From: Planococcus salinus | GTDB lineage: Bacteria; Bacillota; Bacilli; Bacillales_A; Planococcaceae | Length of the DNA stretch: 64,000 nucleotides | Reading direction: 5' to 3' | NCBI RefSeq assembly: GCF_003719725.1 | Contig: NZ_RIAX01000009.1 | Span: 22,047-86,046, forward strand | Shown here: in pieces, positions 43,125 through 50,342 of the stretch | How the letters are laid out: each line of letters starts with the position of its first letter | Position numbering within the stretch: position 1 is the first letter of the stretch | Translations under genes and position numbers: made by a program | The notes under the pieces: generated by a model | What the model was told of the DNA's origin: nothing | The model's input: the letters and a program-made list of their open reading frames with translations, nothing else | The model's database searches: none

Positions 43125-43997
43125 ATGGGTGCTTCGGAACCAATTCGTATTAAGCAAGCAAAGACATACGAACAGCAGCTCGATATTCTTAAAAATAGAG
43201 GGATAGAAGTGACTGATTCTCAAGAAGCAATAGCTAGCCTGAAAAGAATCAATTACTATCGACTTACCGCATATGGATTAACTCTGAAGGACGGACAACA
43301 AGATCAGTACCGGCCAGACACTACTTTTAATCAATTGGTTGCGCTGTATGAGTTTGACAAGAAACTTCGCCAGTTATTAATCGGTGTAATCGAGAGTATT
43401 GAAATCGCATTTCGAACCCACATAGCCTATCATCACGCCCATACATACGGCCCTCTTGGATATAAAGAAGCGAAACACTTCAATAGCCCGGTATATCATG
43501 AAAAGTTCTTAACAAACTTAGATCGCTTTTTTAAAGACAATAAGACAGAGCTATTTGTCGCACATCACCAGTCGAAATATCAAGGTGTTTTCCCTATTTG
43601 GGTTGCAGTTGAAGTATTATCCTTTTCAACTTTATCCATGCTTTTTAAAAACCTTAAAAACAAAGACAAGTCGGTTATCTCTAAAGAATATTATAATGTC
43701 CCTTTTGTCTATATGCAAAGCTGGCTACATACCTTAACGACAATTCGAAATACATGTGCGCATCATGGCAGACTTTACGGGAAGAAATTAACGATACGGC
43801 CGAAGCTATTTGATGATATGCAAGAGAAAATCCAAAATGACGAAGTATTTGCTGCCATCCTTATAGCATGTAAGTTACTAAATGCTAAGGAACGTGCAGT
43901 TTTCATAGATTCACTGGCATTACTGATAGAAGAATACCGTGATTATGTTGATACGAGACATATAGGGTTTCCAAGCGATTGGGAAAATTGGTTATAA
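43125..43997 (+). CDS. Abi family (AbiD/AbiF-like) abortive infection protein
   Basis: About 290 residues of the Abi_2 family. Motifs: INYYRLTAYGLTL, LYEFDKKLRQLLIGVIESIE, AFRTHIAYHHA and IRNTCAHHGRLYG, the last giving the RN..xH-type HEPN ribonuclease site. Such proteins block phage multiplication by stopping host growth. ATG at 43125 is behind TGGAGG; an earlier in-frame start lies within the leader terminator. The leader RNA may keep expression low. Confidence 0.85.
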   Translation: MGASEPIRIKQAKTYEQQLDILKNRGIEVTDSQEAIASLKRINYYRLTAYGLTLKDGQQDQYRPDTTFNQLVALYEFDKKLRQLLIGVIESIEIAFRTHIAYHHAHTYGPLGYKEAKHFNSPVYHEKFLTNLDRFFKDNKTELFVAHHQSKYQGVFPIWVAVEVLSFSTLSMLFKNLKNKDKSVISKEYYNVPFVYMQSWLHTLTTIRNTCAHHGRLYGKKLTIRPKLFDDMQEKIQNDEVFAAILIACKLLNAKERAVFIDSLALLIEEYRDYVDTRHIGFPSDWENWL

Positions 43998-44053
43998 ACT
44001 ATTAAAAGGTTTGTTTAATTTTTCCAAGTGCAGGGTATTGCCGCAATCATGTA

Positions 44054-44255
44054 AAATTGTTTCTTTCCTTGGCAAGCGATATTAAGATTCCGCCTCTACT
44101 TCCAGAATTCCCCAAATGCTCCCTGTGTGCGAAACAATTATGACTACTTTGCTTTTTCGATTTTCATGTAAAAGAAATCCGCTCTATAGTTGAATAGGGC
44201 GGATTTCTTATGCAAGTTTGTTGTATAAGTTGAATTGTGTTTGACACAGGGAGGC
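44054..44255. repeat. MITE-like module, copy 2, with a further end
   Basis: Two repeat ends in tandem: AATTGTTTCTTTCCTTGGCAAGCG at 44054, CTCCCTGTGTGCGAAACAATT at 44137, then the hairpin AAATCCGCTCTAT/ATAGGGCGGATTT and AATTGTGTTTGACACAGGGAGG at 44233. The span 44170-44254 is 92 percent identical to 38955-39039. Confidence 0.75.
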
Positions 44256-44706
44256 TTTTTAAAAAAGGATTTGTTGAAGTTTCATGTATTACTCTATAAA
44301 TTAATTGCCAATGTAGAAGGTTAGTTAGGTCACTTTATGAATAATTTTATAAGTTGAAAATTTCTTCCGTTTCTCTGGGAAGCGATTCTAGGTATCCATC
44401 AATCAATCGATATGATAATGAAGGAAATGGCCAGGACAAATCAGTAAAATTGATTTACCAGCTATCCCCAGGTGTTCCCTGTGTAATGAGCAATAGCAAT
44501 TATGAATTTTTAACTTCCCAGATAAAAATATGAAAACCGTAACCGTTAACTGTTTAGGTTATTGGATACGGCATCTTCTAAATAATAATCTGAATTGATT
44601 CTGACAGTGAGACGCGATTTAATTTCATGAGATAATTGACAGATAAATACATTAAAAATATACTTTTTGAATAGTCGTATTTTATTAAAGGAGGGGAGAG
44701 AAAAAT
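44256..44706. other. Intergenic with repeat ends
   Basis: A further divergent end, TCTCTGGGAAGCGATTCT near 44373 and GTTCCCTGTGTAATGAGC near 44474, resembles the above module. No gene. The last part should hold the promoter of the cyclase gene at 44707 (GGAGGGGAGAG lies just upstream). Confidence 0.5.
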
Positions 44707-45411
44707 TTGAATCAATTAAAAATTGTTAAGCTTAATTCTGGCGGTAAGACAGTAACAGAAACTATGATATTGCACAGTCTTTTAGCCTCTGATTTAATAA
44801 AACATTTTTCTATTACTGACCTTCCGGAAGGCATGATAGGAGTCGCAGCCGAATTACCGGCAGCTACTGTCGTTTTTGATTTAGCAGATTCTAGTTTAAG
44901 TATCCGAAAAAACGGTGCTAAAGAATATGCTGCCGACTCTCAAGATTTATTTAGATCTTTGAGCAATATTATATATGGTAGCAATGGTATCATCGAGAAA
45001 TTCCCAGGTGATGGAATTAGCATGCATTTTCCTGCAGTAAGTATGAGTATGAACAAAGCTGTCCTGAGAGCCTATGATGCAATTAAGACAATGGATCATT
45101 ATCTCCAAGATAAAAAAGGAATGCTCAAAAGTCAATATCGTTTTACTTTAACTTACGGTAAAGATACAATTGTTACAAAATTCGGAAATGAGCGGCATAC
45201 TGAGTTAATTTCAATAGGTCATGCAGTCAATGTTGCTCACAAATTAGAAAAACTAGTTAAAGATGGAGGTTATTACATTGGAATGGATCATCTTTGCAAA
45301 TACATTATTGAAAAAGAAGGTGCTAAAGAATCATTCGAGTTTAATATGATGCCTACTGATTTACGAAGAGAAGATACTAATGATGAATCTTGGTGGGGAG
45401 TGAGATACTGA
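44707..45411 (+). CDS. Minimal nucleotide cyclase-fold protein (Pycsar-like)
   Basis: About 234 residues, essentially one class III cyclase domain without a partner. Metal-binding Asp residues lie in VVFDLADSS (D58/D61) and FPGDGISMHF (D102). Further TLTYGKDTIVTKFGNERH and ISIGHAVNVAHKLEKLV match the dimer and Asn-containing motifs. TTG start after GGAGGGGAGAG. Its stop lies right next to the start of the membrane effector gene, so the two are translationally coupled. It may make cUMP/cCMP or regulate the larger cyclase. Confidence 0.7.
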   Translation: MNQLKIVKLNSGGKTVTETMILHSLLASDLIKHFSITDLPEGMIGVAAELPAATVVFDLADSSLSIRKNGAKEYAADSQDLFRSLSNIIYGSNGIIEKFPGDGISMHFPAVSMSMNKAVLRAYDAIKTMDHYLQDKKGMLKSQYRFTLTYGKDTIVTKFGNERHTELISIGHAVNVAHKLEKLVKDGGYYIGMDHLCKYIIEKEGAKESFEFNMMPTDLRREDTNDESWWGVRY

Positions 45412-45912
45412 ATGGATTCTTCAAGCCCAGAGAAAATTGAACGCTTATATGATTATCATAAACACAACCTAGTATATATTGGAGATTACATTAAATTTGC
45501 TGATACCAAAGCTGGTGTTGCTATAAGTGCTAATTTAATTTTGCTAGGTTTTTTCGGTAATATTGTCAGAGAGAATAACTATACAGAAACTTCTCTCTCA
45601 GAATTTTTTTTAATAATAGGTGTTCTTTTTTTGGCTTTGGCGTCTTTTTTCTTTGGAATCGTCGTATGGCCACGCTATTCTATAAACAAAGAATATTGCA
45701 TGTCATGGGCTGGAATTACCGCTTTTGAAAACGATGAAGAGTATACGACATTAATTCATAATCAAACAAATGAAGAATTTCTAGAGGGAATGGCTAAACA
45801 AAATCGAGCTTTAGCTAACATATGTGTAAAGAAATATAAGTATTTAAGAACCGGTCTTATAATTTTTATGATAGGCATCATTATTTCTTTACTAAGCTGG
45901 GTTTTCTCATAA
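45412..45912 (+). CDS. Pycsar-type membrane effector (DUF5706-like)
   Basis: About 166 residues. A conserved N-terminal helix with YIKFADTKAGVAISANLILLG (shown in parts: IKFADTKAGVAIS, NLILLGFF) leads to a first helix, then LIIGVLFLALASFFFGIVVW and a C-terminal LIIFMIGIIISLLSWVF: three clear membrane helices, with a cytosolic linker. The 'AADTKA' pattern is the hallmark of the Pycsar-TM effectors that open or break the inner membrane when cyclic pyrimidine nucleotides rise. ATG immediately after the upstream stop. Confidence 0.75.
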   Translation: MDSSSPEKIERLYDYHKHNLVYIGDYIKFADTKAGVAISANLILLGFFGNIVRENNYTETSLSEFFLIIGVLFLALASFFFGIVVWPRYSINKEYCMSWAGITAFENDEEYTTLIHNQTNEEFLEGMAKQNRALANICVKKYKYLRTGLIIFMIGIIISLLSWVFS

Positions 45913-45950
45913 ACAAAAGCCCCAATTCATAATGAGCTGGGGCTTTTGTA
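45912..45950. terminator. Bidirectional terminator
   Basis: AAAAGCCCCA / TGGGGCTTTT between the convergent effector and cyclase genes, 10-bp stem, 13-base loop. Confidence 0.85.
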
Positions 45951-45951
45951 T

Positions 45952-47241
45952 TTAAGTATCGTAAACACCTATATCTTTCATCGGAAGTTTCTCATCATTA
46001 ACATATAAACCGAATTTGTCTTTTCCCATTAATCTATTTTGTGAATCATAAAACGAACATTCCATATAATGATGTCCATTATAGGCAGTATATTGTACAC
46101 AGATATTCTTGTCTTTATATTCTTCCATTTCAAATATTAAAGTATCTTCTCCTTCGCTTGCTTCCATCCCGCTGTTTATGACCGTCCATTTAATGCTAGA
46201 GGGCTTTAAGAGTGCCAGGTTCTTTTTAAAAGAAATTTTAAAACCTAAAGCAACGCCTTTTTCAAGTATCCGGCTGTTGCTTTTGTATTGGATTATATTA
46301 TTCGATTCCTCTGCAACCTGACATATGATTTCAAAGTCTTCAGGAGATTTGTAGATGGCGCTTTGCTCTTTTGGTAAAAAGGCAAAAGATTTTAAGTACA
46401 TTTCCCAATCAAATAACCGCATTCCATAATAGACTTTTAAATTACTATCATAAAGAATATGTTTTGCTTCTTTTTTTTCTCCATTTTCTGTATATGTTTT
46501 AACTTTTAAAAATTCCTCCGGTAGATCTAAATAAGAATATAAGTTTTCTCCTACAAGAATCTGGTTTCTAGGAGCTTGTCCTTGTAATTTCGCAGCTAAA
46601 TCCGTATGAATGCTTGTCGAAGTAACTTCGCTAATTTGACCTAATCCATATGCTGACCATAAAACTTGGTGTTCATCTCCGATATCTATACCTACTCTAA
46701 TTTTTAGAGGATCTAAGTCGTTTTCTATAAAAAACTCTGAAAGAGTATATTTATTATAAGCTTGCATAAGTGATGCAGCATTTAGAGCATTAATAATTGC
46801 GTCTGATTTCTTCATTCCTTTGTGACCAAAATAAGCAAAAACTGCGTCACCTTGAAGTCTATGAATATGCCCGTCAAACACCTGAAATATTTCTATAGCA
46901 GACTGCAATATAGCATTTTTATAAAATTTAACAGTTGGCAAAGGAAATTTTAATCCCAGCTTGGTTGATCCAGAGATATCTAAAAACAAAGAGCATATAT
47001 ATTGATTCCTGCTTTCACCTTCTTCTAAATCTATAAAGTCAGGATGAATACCAATAGTTTCTGAATATGGTTTTCCTTTTTTACCAAACATTTCTCTTAA
47101 TTGTTCTTTAATCAGGAGTACAGTAGTTAGATCTCTCGTTTCTGCAATTCTCTCAAAAACATTGTAATTCGACTTTTTTAGTACTTGATCCGGAACTTTC
47201 TGAGCAAACAATTGGTCGAAAAGAGGTTTCAACTTTTCCAT
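45952..47241 (-). CDS. Pycsar-type nucleotide cyclase with AGS-C-like sensor domain
   Basis: About 429 residues. Residues about 80-250 form a class III cyclase: SLFLDISGSTKLG (D90), IHRLQGDAVFAYFG (D134), VGIDIG, and the TSTSIHTDLAAKLQG loop usual in pyrimidine cyclases. Residues about 310-429 (KISFKKNLALLKPSSIKWTV in part, INSGMEASEGED, YTAYNGHHYMECSFYD) match the adenylyl/guanylyl and SMODS C-terminal sensor type. It would make cUMP or cCMP on infection. It reads towards the membrane effector gene (convergent, terminator between). ATG at 47241 behind AGGAG. Confidence 0.78.
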   Translation of the reverse strand: MEKLKPLFDQLFAQKVPDQVLKKSNYNVFERIAETRDLTTVLLIKEQLREMFGKKGKPYSETIGIHPDFIDLEEGESRNQYICSLFLDISGSTKLGLKFPLPTVKFYKNAILQSAIEIFQVFDGHIHRLQGDAVFAYFGHKGMKKSDAIINALNAASLMQAYNKYTLSEFFIENDLDPLKIRVGIDIGDEHQVLWSAYGLGQISEVTSTSIHTDLAAKLQGQAPRNQILVGENLYSYLDLPEEFLKVKTYTENGEKKEAKHILYDSNLKVYYGMRLFDWEMYLKSFAFLPKEQSAIYKSPEDFEIICQVAEESNNIIQYKSNSRILEKGVALGFKISFKKNLALLKPSSIKWTVINSGMEASEGEDTLIFEMEEYKDKNICVQYTAYNGHHYMECSFYDSQNRLMGKDKFGLYVNDEKLPMKDIGVYDT

Positions 47242-47306
47242 AAGCATCTCCTAACTATCACTCAATTTTATTGAGTGGCAAAATAACTCATAATAAAATT
47301 ACAGTT

Positions 47307-48539
47307 TTAAACAAACATCCCCTGCATAAACCCTCTCTTCTGCTCCTCCAAAACCATTAGCTTTTCTTTTTCTTTTTCAATTTTAAGTTCAAATCTCTTT
47401 GAAATATTAGCAATTTTTTTTTGCTCAGTTACATTGGAAGGTATGCTTACCCTTACTCTATTTAAGTCTTTTACAGTAATGTGTGGTTGAGCGCTTCCAA
47501 CGCTTGATGTATCAACAAAGTTTTTTATCACTCGTGATTTTAGTAGCTGCTCAAAAAAAGCTATATTCAAATCTTCGTCTTTCAGTCTAATAATTAGCAT
47601 CGCAGAATTTATTCTTACAACTTCAAAAGGAATAGTATGATCATATAAAACTACATTACCTATACTTCCTCTAGAAGTCATAACAATATCATTCCTCTTT
47701 AACGTACCTTTTCTCATTGACTCATGTTTTTCTTTAGTTATAAAAGATTTATTTATAAAGTTAAAACCATTTTTTGTTACATTTTTAGTGTTAAGGAATA
47801 AGCAATAACCTTCCTCTAAAAAATCACTCTTACTAGGGTAATTTTTACCTCTATCCCCATCAATTACTTCTATTATTTCAGGCAATGGCTTCTCATGCCA
47901 CTCCGGAAACTCCCCACCATCCTCATCCTTAAACCGCAACTCCTGCGAGAAAATCTTCTGCATCATACCTTTTTTATACTGCTCCAGCTTCTCAATTTTC
48001 TCTTCTTGCTTTTCAATTCTTTTGTTAAGCAATTGCAAGAAAGTAGAAATTTTTTGTTGTTCCTCAATACTCGGTATAAATAACTTGTAATTCTGTAGTT
48101 TCTTGAAATATAGCCTTGTTCTTGTTCCCCCTAACTTCTGCATAATACAGAAATTCTTGAAGTTACCGTGGGAATTTAAATGGTATAAAATAAACTGAAT
48201 ATCTGCTCCTTTACTTGTGGTAAATACTGGATATTCGGGACTCACAAGAATTTCATCAGCTAACTGATTTATATTAAAGTGAAATGTTGAATCATCACTC
48301 ATATGTCTATAAGTTACATAACCTCTAGGAACAACTTTAAAGTTTATTTCGTCTGTATCGTAAGATCTTTTCCCATTGAAGTAATCACTTTGAAGAAACA
48401 ACCCTTTACGAGATGAAGTTGCGATGGGTAAATTGCTTTTCCCACTCTTTACTTCTTTACTCTCTTTTAATACTTCACCAAGGCTAATATTTCTCCACTC
48501 CCCATCAAACTCACTAAATCTCAACTGAGGTACGTTCAC
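47307..48539 (-). CDS. hsdS: Type I restriction-modification specificity subunit
   Basis: About 410 residues with two target-recognition halves of like design. Each half ends in a coiled-coil: LNKRIEKQEEKIEKLEQYKKG and FELKIEKEKEKLMVLEEQKRG. HsdS sets the DNA site for methylation and cutting. It overlaps hsdM by 26 bases, the usual coupled arrangement. The AT-richer codon use than hsdM/hsdR is typical of these exchangeable recognition genes. Confidence 0.9.
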   Translation of the reverse strand: MNVPQLRFSEFDGEWRNISLGEVLKESKEVKSGKSNLPIATSSRKGLFLQSDYFNGKRSYDTDEINFKVVPRGYVTYRHMSDDSTFHFNINQLADEILVSPEYPVFTTSKGADIQFILYHLNSHGNFKNFCIMQKLGGTRTRLYFKKLQNYKLFIPSIEEQQKISTFLQLLNKRIEKQEEKIEKLEQYKKGMMQKIFSQELRFKDEDGGEFPEWHEKPLPEIIEVIDGDRGKNYPSKSDFLEEGYCLFLNTKNVTKNGFNFINKSFITKEKHESMRKGTLKRNDIVMTSRGSIGNVVLYDHTIPFEVVRINSAMLIIRLKDEDLNIAFFEQLLKSRVIKNFVDTSSVGSAQPHITVKDLNRVRVSIPSNVTEQKKIANISKRFELKIEKEKEKLMVLEEQKRGFMQGMFV

Positions 48540-50097
48540 CTAAACCAACCCCCAATTCCTTAAAATACTCCTCAAGCTCCCGGTCAATCTCCTCGATCTC
48601 CTGGTCGATCTCCTTCAGCCGCACCTGCACCGCCTCCAGATCCACCGGTTCTTCTTCGACAAACGTATCGACATAGCGCGGAATGTTTAGGTTATAATCG
48701 TTTTCTTTGATTTCTTCCAGCGTCGCAGCATAGGAATACTTATCGATCGTTTCGCGTGATTTATACGTATCGACGATTTTGTCGACGTTTTCGTCTGTCA
48801 GGTTGTTCTGGTTCTTGCCTTTTTCGAACTCGTTCGACGCATCGATGAAAATCACATTGTCATCTGCTTTGCGGGTCTTCTTGAAGACCAGTACGCATGT
48901 CGGAATTGACGTGCCGAAAAAGACGTTGGCCGGCAAGCCGATGACTGCATCCAGATAATTCTTTTCTTCGATCAGGAATTTACGGATAACCCCTTCGGCC
49001 GCTCCACGGAATAAAACACCATGCGGCAAGACGACAGCCATCGTCCCGTTATCATCCAGTTGATGGATCATGTGCTGGACAAATGCGAAATCGGCTTTCG
49101 ATTTCGGTGCCAGTTTGCCGTAATCACTAAAGCGTTCATCATCCAGGTATTTAGCATCTGCACTCCAGTTTGCGGAATATGGTGGATTGGCTACGACCGC
49201 TTCAAAACGCAGATCGATGTGTTTCGGGTTTTCGAGTGTATTGTCGTTCTGGATATCGAAATCCGTATAGCGCAGGTCATGCAGCAGCATGTTCATGCGC
49301 GCCAAGTTGAAAGTAGTTGTCGTGAGTTCTTGTCCGTAGAACAGGCGGACATTGGATTCTTTGGCAACGCGCAGCATCAAAGAACCCGAACCACAAGTCG
49401 GGTCATAAACATTCTTCAAATTCGGCTTTTCGTGTGTGACGATTTTCGCCAGGATTTTGGAGACTTGCTGAGGCGTGTAGAATTCACCCGCTTTTTTCCC
49501 TGCATTGGCAGCGAATTGCGAAATTAAGTATTCATAGGCATCGCCGAGTACATCGATATCAACATCGTCATGAAGAAACGGAATATCGTTGATGCTCAGC
49601 ATGATTTTCGCAATCAGTTTCGAACGGGATTTCACATCTCTCCCGAGTTTGGTCGACGTCAAATCCATATCGTCGAACAAATGCTCAAAGTCCTGTTGGC
49701 TGTCCGTACCGAGTGTCGACTCTTCAACGGCTTTGATTGCTTTATGCAATAGTTCCACGTCGAAATTTCCCAGCTCGCCTTTTGGGATTTCTTCAATCAT
49801 TGACGAAAACAAAAATTCCGGTTCGATGACGAAGCCGATTTCCTCCAGCAAAGCATCAATCAGACCTTCGCGGTATTCCTCGTCCTGCCACGCGTCTGCA
49901 TACGAAATATTGTCTTCTTCCAATAACTTCGCAATGCGCGCTTCCGTCTTCTCGGACAAGTACCGGTAAAAAATCAGCCCGAGGATATAGTTCTTGAAAT
50001 CATACGCTTCCATCTGGCCACGCAAGTCATTGGCCATCGTCCATAGCTTTTTATGCAACTCAGCCTGTTGCTGGCGCTGTTTTTCTGAAGTTGTCAT
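48514..50097 (-). CDS. hsdM: Type I restriction-modification methyltransferase subunit
   Basis: About 527 residues. The N-terminal helical domain (LWTMANDLRGQMEAYDFKNYIL, in parts) leads to the methylase core with motif I DPTCGSGSLML and motif IV NPPYS, the N6-adenine methyltransferase signature. It forms the complex with HsdS and HsdR. The start MTTSEKQRQ lies behind AAAGGAG; an upstream in-frame ATG would contain that site. The HsdR gene is upstream on the same strand. Confidence 0.95.
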   Translation of the reverse strand: MTTSEKQRQQQAELHKKLWTMANDLRGQMEAYDFKNYILGLIFYRYLSEKTEARIAKLLEEDNISYADAWQDEEYREGLIDALLEEIGFVIEPEFLFSSMIEEIPKGELGNFDVELLHKAIKAVEESTLGTDSQQDFEHLFDDMDLTSTKLGRDVKSRSKLIAKIMLSINDIPFLHDDVDIDVLGDAYEYLISQFAANAGKKAGEFYTPQQVSKILAKIVTHEKPNLKNVYDPTCGSGSLMLRVAKESNVRLFYGQELTTTTFNLARMNMLLHDLRYTDFDIQNDNTLENPKHIDLRFEAVVANPPYSANWSADAKYLDDERFSDYGKLAPKSKADFAFVQHMIHQLDDNGTMAVVLPHGVLFRGAAEGVIRKFLIEEKNYLDAVIGLPANVFFGTSIPTCVLVFKKTRKADDNVIFIDASNEFEKGKNQNNLTDENVDKIVDTYKSRETIDKYSYAATLEEIKENDYNLNIPRYVDTFVEEEPVDLEAVQVRLKEIDQEIEEIDRELEEYFKELGVGLGERTSVEI

Positions 50098-50154
50098 GTG
50101 TGTTTTCTCCTTTGTCATGCTGTATATTTTTCAACGTTTCTCGAATTGCGCCCC

Positions 50155-50325
50155 CGCGTCACGCCCAATTTGAGGAACAATTGTGTATGACACCGGGGCA
50201 CGGTAGTATTTGAGTTTTAACACAAACCAAGAGCGCCGGTGCGCCTATGGGGTAGCCGAAGCAAGAAGACAGGCGTTCTTTGCCTGGCTTCTTGCGAGAG
50301 GCATCCCCTAAGCGCCGAAGCGGTT
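50155..50325. repeat. Structured palindromic spacer between hsdR and hsdM
   Basis: Two parts. Near 50155-50212 an imperfect hairpin has the core CAATTTGAGGAACAATTG (identical to the loop at 14670). Near 50228-50325 nested stems occur, with the inner GCAAGAAG-CAGGC / GCCTG-CTTCTTGC at 50261-50295 and an outer arm CGCCTATGGGGTAGCC / GGCATCCCCTAAGCGCC. No coding potential. Confidence 0.7.
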
Positions 50326-50342
50326 TTAGAAGCAGATGCTTT

